Origin: Diatrype stigma
Lineage: Eukaryota > Ascomycota > Sordariomycetes > Xylariales > Diatrypaceae
Assembly: GCA_022225965.2 (NCBI GenBank)
Contig: JAKJXP020000004.1
Location: forward strand, 806,001 to 870,000
Direction of reading: 5' to 3'
Length of the DNA: 64,000 bases
Positions within the stretch are counted from its first letter, which is position 1; each line of letters opens with the position of its first letter. The translations under genes were made by a program, and so were the position numbers. Under the pieces are notes generated by a model. It saw only the letters and a program-made list of their open reading frames with translations. It made no database searches and was not told the origin of the DNA. Positions 22,341 through 32,637 of this stretch are shown one piece after another.

Positions 22341-23459
22341 ACTTGGATAATATATTATTCGATAAAATATTTGGTATTAAAGCTATTTAGCGGCTTAAGG
22401 GTAAAACCTTAGTTATTCGTTTAATTAACTGGATTCGCAAAACGAACGAAATTATATTCCTTTAGTTTTTCGTTAATCCCTTTAATTTAATTCGTCCGTC
22501 GTTAATCCTATCGGTTATTTTCTTTTATTACGCGTTTATTACGTTCGGTATATATATTTTTCCGTAATTAAGTATTCCAGATTTGTTTTTTCCGTAAATC
22601 ATTAGTAATAACTTTATAGCTATAAAATTCCAAAAGTCGTTCGTTAACCTGCTTTAAACGTATTAATGATATAGGAATTTAGGAATTACCCGGGGCATTC
22701 GGTATAGTATGCTTATTATATTATTTAAGTTACGTTATTGTTATTATTAGCACTTTCGTTTTTGCTTTCGCTTTTTTTTTTTTAATGGGCCTTATAAACA
22801 ATTCGGGGTTATTTAATACGAAAGCTGCATCGTTTTTTTTTTTTTCGTTCGCTTTTTCTTTATTAAAGCCAAAGTTATTAAATACGCGTAAAGTAAGTCC
22901 CGCTTTTATTTTCCGTATAATTCGGAGGCGTTCTTTTAATTGCCGTTCGGCCTTTTTTAAAGCATCGGCCGATATGGCCTAATATTTCGCTTTCCATTTT
23001 AAATACGTTTATTAGGTACATATTAACCATATTTCTTGGATGTTTATATATCTTTTAATGTTTAAGAGGCCGGACCGGAAGCCTTTGCTTTTAAACCGGG
23101 AACGGAAACGGTCGTTATTGGAACCGGTGCTATAGCTATTATTGCAACCGTTATAACCGTTATTGCTGCTGCTGCTGCCGGAGCCGGAGCCAAAATCGGA
23201 ACCGGAATAACGTAATTAGGGGCTATTATATTATTATTAATTAACGTTTTAAGATAATCGTATATTAAGATTAACTTACGATAATAACGGGCTTTTTGCG
23301 AATTATATAAATAATTAATACAGCAACTTTCCGAATAAATAACGCAATTTTTCTAAAGGTTTTGGCCGTTCGTATAACGGCTATATTTCTATTCCATTAT
23401 AATTTCGGATATTTACAGTAACGCCATTTTTAGGTTTCGGTTGGCGCTTGCTGCGTTTT

Positions 23460-23479
23460 GGGCGAGGTTGAATTCGCCC
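23460..23479 (+). other. Perfect 6-bp GC hairpin followed by T-run
   Basis: GGGCGA and TCGCCC flank an 8-base loop and are followed by six T. It lies in a GC-richer patch (about 23440-23600) inside the AT island. It could be part of a Helitron 3' structure or of an embedded unmutated segment. No CTRR terminus is visible at the expected distance. Confidence 0.45.
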
Positions 23480-23786
23480 TTTTTTCGGTTCTTAATCTTC
23501 CGGATACGTCGTTGGACCGGGACGTCCAATAAGGGGGCGAGCAAGGGGACGGTTGGCCGGGCAATATAACGGCGGCGGACGATTTCGTAAGTTGCTTTAA
23601 TAATTTCTTATGTTGTTAAAGGGACTATTTAATTATCGTTAGTATTTAATTAATTATTTTTGGCTTAAGTTATATATTTTCGGGCTTTCGCTAGGGCCCG
23701 GTTTTTTTTTTTTTCTTCGGGGACGCACGGAGGAACGAATCGGAAATTTCGTATGGGTCGTAATTCGAAACAGCTACGGCCATAAT

Positions 23787-23865
23787 GTTATTATTATTGC
23801 TGCTATTATTGCTGCTATTATTATTATTGTTATTGCTGCTATTACTGCTGTTATAATAATAGCGG
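23787..23865. repeat. TTA/TTG/CTG trinucleotide repeat
   Basis: A run of TTATTATTGCTGCTATTATTG-like triplets. RIP-type mutation of a (CTG/TTG)n array would give exactly this mixture of CTG, TTG and TTA units. Confidence 0.75.
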
Positions 23866-23934
23866 CGGTGATAGGATGTATTTGTTATTATTAATAATAT
23901 ACGTATTTTTAATAATATATCCATTACGTATTGG

Positions 23935-24090
23935 CTTATATGTATTAATAATATATTTGCTATAATAGGCTTAATTAAAAACCCGCCTATATGTATTAAT
24001 AATACACTTGCTATAATAAGCTTACTTAAAAATTCGTTTTTATGTATTAATAATATACTTATTATAATAAGCATAAGAATTTAGCCTAGG
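23935..24090. repeat. 51-bp AT-rich minisatellite
   Basis: Units sharing the core ATGTATTAATAATA start at 23940, 23991 and 24042, so the period is exactly 51 bp. A more diverged unit precedes them near 23890. The period is a multiple of three and the minus strand stays open, giving a 17-residue repeat (SILLIH.../SVLLIH.../NILLIH...). I consider coding unlikely. Confidence 0.85.
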
Positions 24091-24156
24091 TATATATATT
24101 ATTAATATACTTATTTCATTGCAACTTGCGGATTAGGCCCCGTATAAAAAATACGG

Positions 24157-24172
24157 ATTAGGGTTAGGGTTA
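24157..24172 (+). repeat. Interstitial telomere-like TTAGGG tract
   Basis: The sequence reads ATTAGGGTTAGGGTTA, two full TTAGGG units plus partial ones, followed by degenerate GTTAAGGTTAAG. TTAGGG is the usual telomere repeat of filamentous ascomycetes. Confidence 0.7.
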
Positions 24173-24289
24173 ATTAAAGTTAAGGTTAAGCCTCGGAGGG
24201 TTTAGGGGGGCGGTAAAAGCCCTTTCATTTAAGTATATATATAATTGTATTATAAAAATAATAATATAATATTAAGTTATACGATAAGT

Positions 24290-24425
24290 AATGCATAAAT
24301 ATATTAATAATACATTACATAAATATTATACTTTATATAAATATATTAATAATATATTACATAAGTGTTATACCTTATTTAAATGTATTAATAATACATT
24401 ATATAGCTATTATATCCTATATAAG
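24290..24425. repeat. 42-bp AT-rich minisatellite
   Basis: Units containing AAAT(A/G)TATTAATAATA start at 24297, 24339 and 24381, a period of exactly 42 bp. The core TATTAATAATA is shared with the 51-bp array upstream, suggesting common origin. Confidence 0.85.
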
Positions 24426-24490
24426 CCAGCCTTAGAAATTACTTTGTGATTTTTAGTATATTTATAAAATAATTAAAGCAGCCTAAAAGA

Positions 24491-26595
24491 CAAAGCTTTG
24501 CTTTTATTGCAGGGAGATTACGAACTGTTGGACTATTAACTTTGTTGGAGAGGAGAAGATATGTTGCTAAGCCGGATATATTTCGCATTGTGTCGATCAG
24601 CCAACGTTAATACTCCTGTCATATATATCTTATATATACCATGGTTTGAACACGCCTGCCTTGATTGTCTCTGTATGTCCATTCACTCGTGCATCCTGCG
24701 TTGAAGAATGAATCCCCTTCTTGCTTGAAAGTCACAGAACCTGGAATTACTTTCAGGGCCTGAGCAGCCCCCAAGATCTCGACTCCACATCCAACATCTG
24801 CATCCGCCAATTGTGCATCCGCATCCCCAGCTCCCGCCACCAACCAACCAACCAATCAAGCCTTTGCCATGTGTGTCCCCGCATTGAGCCTAAAACAGCA
24901 AGAAACCCATCCCCCACATATACGGGGCGGCCGGCCGTCCCAAATTCCCAGTTATGGTTAGTCCAGAGGCTAGTCGGACTAGTCTACGGAGTTAGTGACC
25001 TGGAGACCTGGAGACGACTTGGAGTTCTGGGGGACTTGTTCGGTTTCGGGGCCAAGATTTCTATTCCGCGGTGTTTGGTGTTTGGTGTTTGTTTCTCACG
25101 AAATTTCTTCTTGGTTACGGACCTAGAACCTAGATATAGCATGCAAGCCATGGCATGTAAACACACCGGATATATATGTATGCATGTACGTATGGATGAG
25201 TAGTATGTATGTAACACGGGAAATACGGGATGGATGTGCAACTTCAGGGGTTCGAGGGTTCGAGGGTCCAGAGGCCCAAAGGTGCCTACCCGCGTCTAGC
25301 CTTATTACCACCAAAATGCTGGAGGGTTGCATCAAGTCTGAATGTGATCACTTATAAGTAACAGGCCAGTAGCGAATGCAACCACGCAATCGCTACTGCG
25401 TAGGTGTTGATGCACCACGGACATTTCAGAAAAGAATTACTTCTCGAATGATCGTCGAACAGATCATGTAAAGATTTTCAGCTAGGGTTGCATATTCGAT
25501 TCGCCCCTGATTTATAGCCATGCATATACATATGTACATATGTCGGGATAGTATAGGATGCCACCCTGCTATCGTTATGGAAACCTGGAAACCTGGAAAC
25601 ATGGAAGTTCAATTCTAGATGGATGAATGTCCGTCTGATGTTGTGGTGCTATGCCACTACGAACTACTTCCGTTCCCCAACTTTCTTCTGCCGTCCGCTT
25701 ATCCACATCTCCTCGTAGCGCGTGGGTTCATCATGGGGTAACTAAGTTGGCCTCGGGGAACAAGATGGGGCCCCTCACTACCTCACAGCACTAAAGCTTC
25801 ATTCATACTAAGACGACAGCTAGACTAGGTGTTATAAGCCTAGCAGGTACCTGTACCTAAGCTTTTCAGATCTTATAGCACTGCACATGTAGGGACCTAC
25901 ATACCTGCAATAGCCTCTCCAGTTAGGTTCGAGCTGACCCCAACTATCGCTGCCATCGGTACCAGCCTCATACAACACCCCCGATCCCCCCCAGCTTCTG
26001 GGCCCCCATCCCGCACTCTGTTTGGTGGAAATATAGACAGCTACAATTTCCCGCCTCTAGCCAACATGCATACCACGTAGTATATCGCATATACATCTCA
26101 ATATACCCATATACACATAGGCCCATAGGCCCATAGGCCCATATGCCCAGATTCACAGGGATCCCCTCCGCGCACCCCAAACTCGTTTCGACGTCGCCAA
26201 GAGCATATAGGCCCGTTAGCGAACAGGGTCCAGCCTACCTGGTAGACTCGTGAAGCTCTCGAAATGTGATGACCCAATACCACCTTGCGAAGCTTTGTTT
26301 CTCCGTCTAGAACGCTTTTATCCTTAAAACCTCCTTCCTCCCGGCCATCCCTCCCTTTCTCTTGACCTCCTAGCTCTTGCATCTCATAGCTAGCCCGCCA
26401 TTGCATCTTCCTCTCACGGCATCTCTGGCTGCTATCCGTCCATGTGTGTTAGCCCATAAACCCCCGACAGGGTAACTCACTAGAGGCTGAGAACTTGCGG
26501 AATTCAAGGCGCCGCCAATTTAACCGGCGATCTTTCTGGGCGGATTTTCTTACCTTTCCAAGTCGTTATTGGGGGAACCCGGATTCTCATCAGCC
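24491..26595. other. Long intergenic region, no supported gene
   Basis: Normal-GC spacer between island 2 and the MFS transporter. Open frames (for example plus 24721-25203) show no domain wording or exon-like composition. Small repeats include GGAAACCT units at about 25580-25605 and ATAGGCCC three times at 26117-26140. The last 250 bases are the likely promoter of the transporter. Confidence 0.5.
26117..26148. repeat. 8-bp ATAGGCCC tandem repeat
   Basis: Three perfect ATAGGCCC units followed by a variant ATATGCCC. Confidence 0.8.
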
Positions 26596-28728
26596 ATGGC
26601 GTCGCTTCTCAAGATGATCGTCAAAAATGACGCGATGGCGAATGACCCAGAGGCCATCTACAACTGGAGAGTCTTCCTCGTCGCGGCCTCTGTAAGTTTC
26701 AAGGAATACACCCCGACATATATACCCACGCGTACGCGCGTGTATATACTCCAAGACAGAATACTTTAGAACAGCGCACAGGCGGGAAGGATGGCATCAG
26801 GAACTAATGTGGGCGAAATACTCTAGGCCTGCTTCGGAGCCATGTCCTTCGGATGGGACAGCAGTGTCATCGGCGGTGTCATCAACATGCAGCCGTTCAT
26901 CGAGTAGGTGGCCTTTTCGCCTTCCAACGGGGCTCACTCCCCCTTTTTTCCATCTCATACGGACGACTTGCACTTGATAATATCGATTTGCTAACTCGGG
27001 ACAACCACCAATAGCCATTATGGCCTATCAGGTGACGATACAGCGGTTGCTAACCTGGAGGGGAACATCGTCTCTGTGCTGCAAGCCGGTTGCTTCTTCG
27101 GTGCTATCTTCGCCTTCCCTTTGACGGATGCGTTTGGCCGTAAATGGTGTCTGGTCTGCGCCGCGTTCCTGACCCTCGTCGGGGTTGTCATGCAAGCCGC
27201 GGCATCTGGGCACCTCACGCCTATTTACATTGGTCGAGCTATCGCTGGTATGTCGAACCCGCTTGGCCTGACTATGTTGCTTCGCAGTCTTTTCCGTATC
27301 GACCTACCTACCTCCTACCTACCCACCTACCCCGTTCGCGCAGCTGATTCATATATAACTTCCGGATAGGTCTGGGCGTTGGTGGAGCTAGCGTCATCAA
27401 CCCCATCTACGTCACCGAGAACGCTCCGCGTGGCATCCGGGGTCTCCTCACGGGTATGTACCAGCTGTTCATCGTCACGGGGGGCATGATCGCGTTCTGG
27501 ATCAACTACGCCGTCAGCCTCAGCGAGAGCGAGGATTCCGCCAGCATGTACATCATCCCGCTCGCGGTGCAGGGCATCCCGGCCGCGCTCCTCTTCTCGC
27601 TGATGGTCATCGCGAACGAGTCCCCGCGGTACCTGGCGCGCAAGGACCGCTGGGAGGAGGCGAAGAAGGTGCTCATCCGCATCCGCCAGCTGCCCGAGAG
27701 CCACCCGTACCTGCAGGAGGAGTTCCAGGAGATCGCCCACCAGCTCGACGAGGAGAAGCGCCTGATGGGCAACGCCACCTTCCTGTCGCTGCAGCGCGAG
27801 ATGTGGCTGGTGCCCAGCAACCGCAAGCGCGCGCTCCTGAGCTTCCTGCTCATGGTGTGCCAGCAGCTGACGGGCACCAACGCCATCAACACGTACGCGC
27901 CGCAGATCTTCAAGAACCTGGGCATCACGGGGACGTCGACGAGCCTGTTCAGCACGGGCATCTACGGCATCGTCAAGGTGGTCTCGTGCGTCTGCTTCCT
28001 GCTCTTCATGGCCGACTCGCTCGGCCGGCGCCGCTCGCTCCTCGTCTCGTCCGTGGGGCAGGCCTGGTGCATGTTCTCCATCGGCCTCTACGTCCGCTTC
28101 TCGCCCCCCGTCGACGGCCAGCCCGTGCCCCCCGCGGGTTACTACGCCCTCGTCTGCATCTTCGTCTTCGCCGCCTTCTTCCAGCTCGGCTGGGGCCCCG
28201 CGTGCTGGATCCTCGTCTCCGAGATCCCCGCCGCCCGCCTCCGCCCCATGAACGTCGCCATCGGCGCCGCCACCCAGTGGCTCTTCAACTTCGTCGTCGC
28301 CAAGGTCGTCCCCCTGATGCTGGCGAACATCGGCGCTCACGGTTACGGGTAAGTGTGACTGAACTGCACCCCCCCCCCCCACCTTTCTCTCTCTCTCTCT
28401 TGCATGCTGACACGCGGTTCTGCAGTACCTACATGGTTTTCGGCAGCTTCTGTGCATCGATGTTCTTCTTCGTTTTCTTCTTCATCCCGGAGACCAAAGG
28501 TACGTTCACCTCCGTCGTCCGACCTAGTGATACATACTTGATACTTTTTATGGGGGGTTTGGCTCACACGGAAACAAAACAGGTGTCGCTCTCGAGCATA
28601 TGGACGAGCTGTTCGGTATTGCTCCTGCGTCTTCTGACGACGACAAGCTTCATGGCAGCAACGATGGGGACAAGGACGAGGTTTCGAGGGTGGAGGTTAC
28701 ATCACATGCCGGTGAGCGTAACGCGTAA
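26596..28728 (+). CDS. MFS sugar/quinate-type transporter (534 aa, 6 exons)
   Basis: Exons: 26596-26691, 26827-26903, 27015-27247, 27370-28348, 28426-28499 and 28583-28728; all introns are GT-AG and 77-135 nt, and frame is kept through every join. The start is the second possible Met ([17 protein letters not shown]) at 26596, in a CCATGG context. Sugar-porter signatures are clear: [28 protein letters not shown] (TM1), DAFGRKW (loop 2-3), [30 protein letters not shown] (cytoplasmic loop), [18 protein letters not shown] (TM7), DSLGRRRSL, and the terminal [16 protein letters not shown]. The NWRV start and FWINY box resemble the quinate-permease (qa-y/qutD) branch, but substrate cannot be read from sequence. 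It converges tail-to-tail with a vanillyl-alcohol oxidase 650 bp away, so an aromatic or sugar acid substrate is a reasonable guess. Confidence 0.9.
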
Positions 28729-29379
28729 GGGACTTATAATATAGCAATGTATTGCAGGCTCGTCAGGAAAAGATGTAGCTTAGGATTTAAATAAAACGGA
28801 GATGACAATCTATATGCCAAGCAATTTGACTCATGCCCCTTTCTTCTTTCCCACTTGGCTTCAGTTTCAAGGCATTGCCATTTGCATAACTCTATACTGG
28901 GATGGCACCCGTCAGGTTTTTTTGGGGGGGGGGGGGGGCCGCAGGCAGAGTGGGAATCTGATAAAAAAGGGGGGCTGCCTAATGCCTAAAGGAGATGTTT
29001 TTGTCGGAATTATCATTGACAATCATCTAATTCAAGTTAACCCACCGCTGAAACATGGAAGTACTCATACCGCTTCATATCTAGTATATAGGTATGTGCA
29101 TTGGCGTGGGTTCGGCATGTCAAAGATGCAAGTTTCTGTCACTCGGATAGTAGGGTTTAGTGACTCGTACTTAGCATTGCCATGATACAACGGCCTGGAG
29201 TCTCTGTGACTAACATGTTAAAACACGTCACCAAAGGTCGTCGTCTATTCAAGGCTGTGAGACAGGACATTTCACTTTATATGCCTGACCATCGAGACTG
29301 CAAAGGCCTTGCATTTACAGAAGAGGCAGATAGGTCGATGGTTGATTTCCCAAGTTCTATGATATGGCAGCTAGTTATA
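28729..29379. other. Intergenic region between convergent genes
   Basis: Contains the 3' regions of the MFS and oxidase genes. A run of 14-15 G lies at about 28923-28938. No gene is supported. Confidence 0.55.
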
Positions 29380-31840
29380 TCAACTCGATGGCCTTGATCT
29401 CAGTCTCTTGGGCCATACGCCGTTCTTGCCAGGTGACAGAATGCCATTCTCGTCCAACGAGTCCTAGATTAGAGGGGGAAAAAGCGAGTGTCAGCTTATG
29501 AGGCGATCCTAAAGATAAATTTCGAACGATGATCGGCAGCGACGGACGACAATGGCTTGCTTACCTTGAGAGTCTCGACAAAACGACGATATGCGTGGTC
29601 GTTGAAATCGAACAATTCGGCATTTTGATCTGTCATTATGTTATTGTATGTGCTTATTAGCCCAACCCACTTGAGTGCAGATCGTATAGAGTAAGAAGAA
29701 GCAAAGGCGCTCGCGGGGGAAAATAGGGGGCAAGATAGGGGTAAGCCAACGCACCCATATGATTGATGTGCGTCCTGTACTTGGCGAAGCCGCGCCGGGT
29801 GCCCTCCTCGAAGAGCTCGTGGAAGACCTTGTCGATGGCGACGCGCTGGGCCGGGTCGGTCTTGTCGAAGGGCAGCATGCAGACGAAGACGGCGTAGCGC
29901 TCGTGCATGAAGTAGTCGCACGACAGGTCGAAGCCGTGCCGCTCGTAGATGGCGCGCGCCGCCTCGGCCCACTCCAGCATCGTCTGCCCGTCCAGCGGCA
30001 CGATCGGCGAGTACGCCGCGTGCGCCCCCACCGAGTCCGCCTTCCGGTTGTAGTAGTCGACCAGGGGCAGCGAGAACACTGTGCATGTGGGCGCGTGTGT
30101 GTTTGGTTAGTCGGTTGGTAGGTAGGTAGAGTTAATGTACAACGATAAGGGCGTAACTACGTAAGTAGGTGGTTAGGTAGGCGGATAGGTGACTTACTCG
30201 ACGGGACCCCAACGAACATACCGCCGTGCGAGAGATCGACCGAAGTCGCCTCTAGGAGGGCGTCCGGATCGGCCGCGTCGGCCGCGTACATGGTGCCCTT
30301 GAGGGTGCCGGTGGGGGCGCGTCTCTCGACGGCGCGGCGCACCTCGGCGTACTGGGCCTCGACGAGGGCGGCGGGGCCGTAGAGGCCGAAGCGGGCGGTC
30401 CAGTAGCCGGTGCCGAGCTCGGCGATGATCTCGCGGAGGCGGGCGTCGGGGATGGGGCCGGGGCCGTCCCACCAGTCGGCGCGGCGGCCGTAGAAGGAGA
30501 TCCACTCGCCGACGCTGAAGACGTACGCCAGGTAGGGGATGGTGCCGTTGCGGCGCAGGTGGCCGAACAGGTCCGTGATGGTCGCCAGGTCGCCCATCGC
30601 CGGCATCGCGAACTCGCACGCCATGTACGCCTGCGGCTGCGGCGTCAGGTACACCCCCATCTTGGTCACCACCCCCAGGTTGCTCTGCAGGAACAGCCCG
30701 TCGATCGTCGGCCCGAACGCGAGCTTCGTCAGGTGCGCCACCCGCGACGCCGTCGACGCGAACTGCCCCGTCCGCACCACGTCGCCGTTGGCCAGCACCA
30801 CCTCCATGCCCGCGATGTTCTCGTGGTGTAGGCCCGTGGGAACGAAGCCCATGCCGCGGTCGAGTGTCTGCAGGTTCAGTATGCTTGGTAAGCAAACCAC
30901 AGCCAAACTTGACCAGTTCGAGGTGTCTATCCCCTTGAATAGCCCCCCATAACCAGCCCTCCTTTTTCCCGTTCAGGGGGTTTCAGTGTCGAAAAGTGTC
31001 TCTCCCGACTCCAGAGAGTCGGAGCTAGGAATGCTTACGTTGCCTATGATGCTCCCCCACCCCAGCGATGCGGTGCTCGGCCAGACCTTGAGCTTGTTCG
31101 CCGCGCAGTGCTCGTACAGGTCGCCGAAGGTCACGCCGGGCTCGACCACGGCGTACGCGAACTTGTCCGATACCTCGAGGACCTTGTCCATCCGGTGAAG
31201 GTCGAGGACAACGCTTCCGGGTACTTTCGGCGCCGGTCCCCCATATCTGACGTGGACGTGTTAGGCCCTTGTAAGGTAGCTAATGTGCATTGCACTTCTG
31301 GGTAGAGGTAGGGGAAGCATCGTACCCTAGATTCTTGCCCCTGGATATGGTCCATACTGGGATGAGATATTTGTTGGCAACCTTCAAGACGGCCTGAAGC
31401 TCGGAGACGGACGAGGGGCTAAGTAGTAAGTCCGGTGACGGCGTCAATAATCACAACAAACAAACAACATCGCATTTCGGCTGCGAACCAGGTCAGGCGC
31501 CACAGGACCAGACCAGGGCGCCCGCGGAACTTTCATCCCAGTAGCATTAAGTATGTATATTCACTGACCAAATTGCCGCGCTAGGAACATTCCTCTCCTG
31601 ACCGGACTCCGGGATCTCGTACGGATCCACGTATTCTTTCAGGTTGCTGCCGATGAAGACCGCATCATCCCGTGCTAGCGACTGTTTGAACTCTTCGATG
31701 GCGCTGTCGAAGTCGCCTTGGCTCACCCCGGGGGGCAAGACGGCCTCGATGTCCTGGACCACGGGCTTCGCGAACGTCTCGTCGTGCGCAGACTGGTAAA
31801 TGGGGTCTGCATATCTCGGCGCGGATTGGGGCGCCGCCAT
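29380..31840 (-). CDS. vaoA: Vanillyl-alcohol oxidase-type flavoprotein (571 aa, 7 exons)
   Basis: Exons: 31840-31569, 31418-31326, 31246-31039, 30867-30198, 30078-29755, 29629-29565 and 29463-29380; six GT-AG introns of 79-171 nt. The spliced product starts MAAPQSAPRYAD. It contains an FAD-binding PCMH half (PSSVSELQAVLKVANKYLIP; ISRGKNLGYGGPAPKVPGSV; VVEPGVTFGDLYEH; GWGSIIGN; GMEVVLANGDVVRTG; FGPTIDGLF) and a cresol-dehydrogenase/VAO C-terminal half (GAHAAYSPI; YERHGFDL; KYRTHINHM; LDENGILSPGKNGVWP). By remembered alignment with Penicillium VAO, His434 in GAHAAYSPI corresponds to the His that carries covalent FAD. Such enzymes oxidise 4-hydroxybenzylic alcohols and 4-alkylphenols, forming H2O2. 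The acid residue near flavin N5 (VAO Asp170) appears to be Ser182 here. No secretion signal; VAO is intracellular or peroxisomal in Penicillium. Confidence 0.92.
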
Positions 31841-32637
31841 CGTGATGGAATTGTAATCTAGACGTCTGGTTACAAATCCAGGATGCAACTCATCAAACAA
31901 ACCTGCTGAGATCGTGAGACCTAACTGACCAGAGTTGGATTTACAAAATTTCAATGCATTGGGTGGTTCAAAGATCAAGATATGTAAGTCTGATTCGTAC
32001 GCTTCACCCCGGACTGTGACGACTACCAACTCTTCAAACTAATTCCTGCCTGCCTCCCATTCGCTACAGAAAGACTAGAAGTCCAAGAGTTTAGTAAGGC
32101 GCGTGACTGGTTGACAAGGTAAGGCAGGTGAAGTACAACCACTACCTTGACAGTCGCGAAAAGAACCTCGGAACCCTGGACGCCTGGACTCTTGGGGTTG
32201 TGGTGTGCGGAGAAGCTGCAGCGTCTTGCGCATGCCGGCATGAGCAGCTTCCATATTCTGGCTAAAGCGAACCGGCAATTGTGGAAGCGTGATTACCTAT
32301 TCGTAAGTAAGCAGTGTTGCCCCCCTCCGTCAAGCGATGGTGTAATCTACAGTAGGGTAGGGTAGTAGTTGATCTACTCTTTATATGGGCTTGTTTCCGG
32401 TTGACCTGGACTGGCTGTTATAGAATTTGTGTGTGCGTGCTTCACCTCACAAAGCCAGTCGAAACCTGAAAGGCAGAGAGAAAGAGAGATAGAGATGCCA
32501 GAGTACATAACCGGGTGGTCATTACAGCGTAAGTCATAACATCTAGCTACCAAACAATTCATCTGCGAACTCGGATATCAACTAGGTAAGTAGCGACTAG
32601 GGAAACCGCTTCTTGCGCCCTTTCTTCCGTAGCCCCT
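31841..32637. other. Intergenic region, no supported gene
   Basis: Holds the presumptive promoter of the oxidase and the 3' side of the next minus-strand gene. Short open frames on both strands show no recognisable features. A GAGAGAAAGAGAGATAGAG purine stretch lies at about 32474-32493. Confidence 0.5.

Larger units (their letters stand above)
15690..24490 (+). mobile_element. AT island 2: RIP-decayed autonomous Helitron and associated repeats
   Basis: An 8.8-kb AT-rich block with the same CpG-retaining mutation style as island 1. Its coding strand is plus and, in order, shows a Cys zinc finger, the Helitron_like_N/HUH Rep region and a Pif1/RecD-like helicase, the hallmark arrangement of Helitrons. 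The ends could not be fixed: no clear 5'-TC start or CTRR end preceded by a hairpin was identified, and Helitrons make no target duplication. The limits given are compositional. The right 800 bases hold minisatellites and a TTAGGG tract that may or may not belong to the Helitron. Between 15.99 and 17.6 kb, and again at 22.4-23.4 kb, I see only degraded sequence. Confidence 0.85.

Noticed and set aside
23691..24074. Possible repeat protein encoded by the 51-bp array (minus strand, 17-residue repeats)
   Set aside because: The open frame follows from a period divisible by three in AT-rich DNA; it has no supporting promoter, domain or codon bias.
27327..28457. 376-codon open frame on the minus strand opposite the MFS transporter
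   Set aside because: It is a shadow of a very GC-rich gene: His/Ala/Arg/Glu-rich, no domain, and it crosses the introns of the well-supported plus-strand gene.
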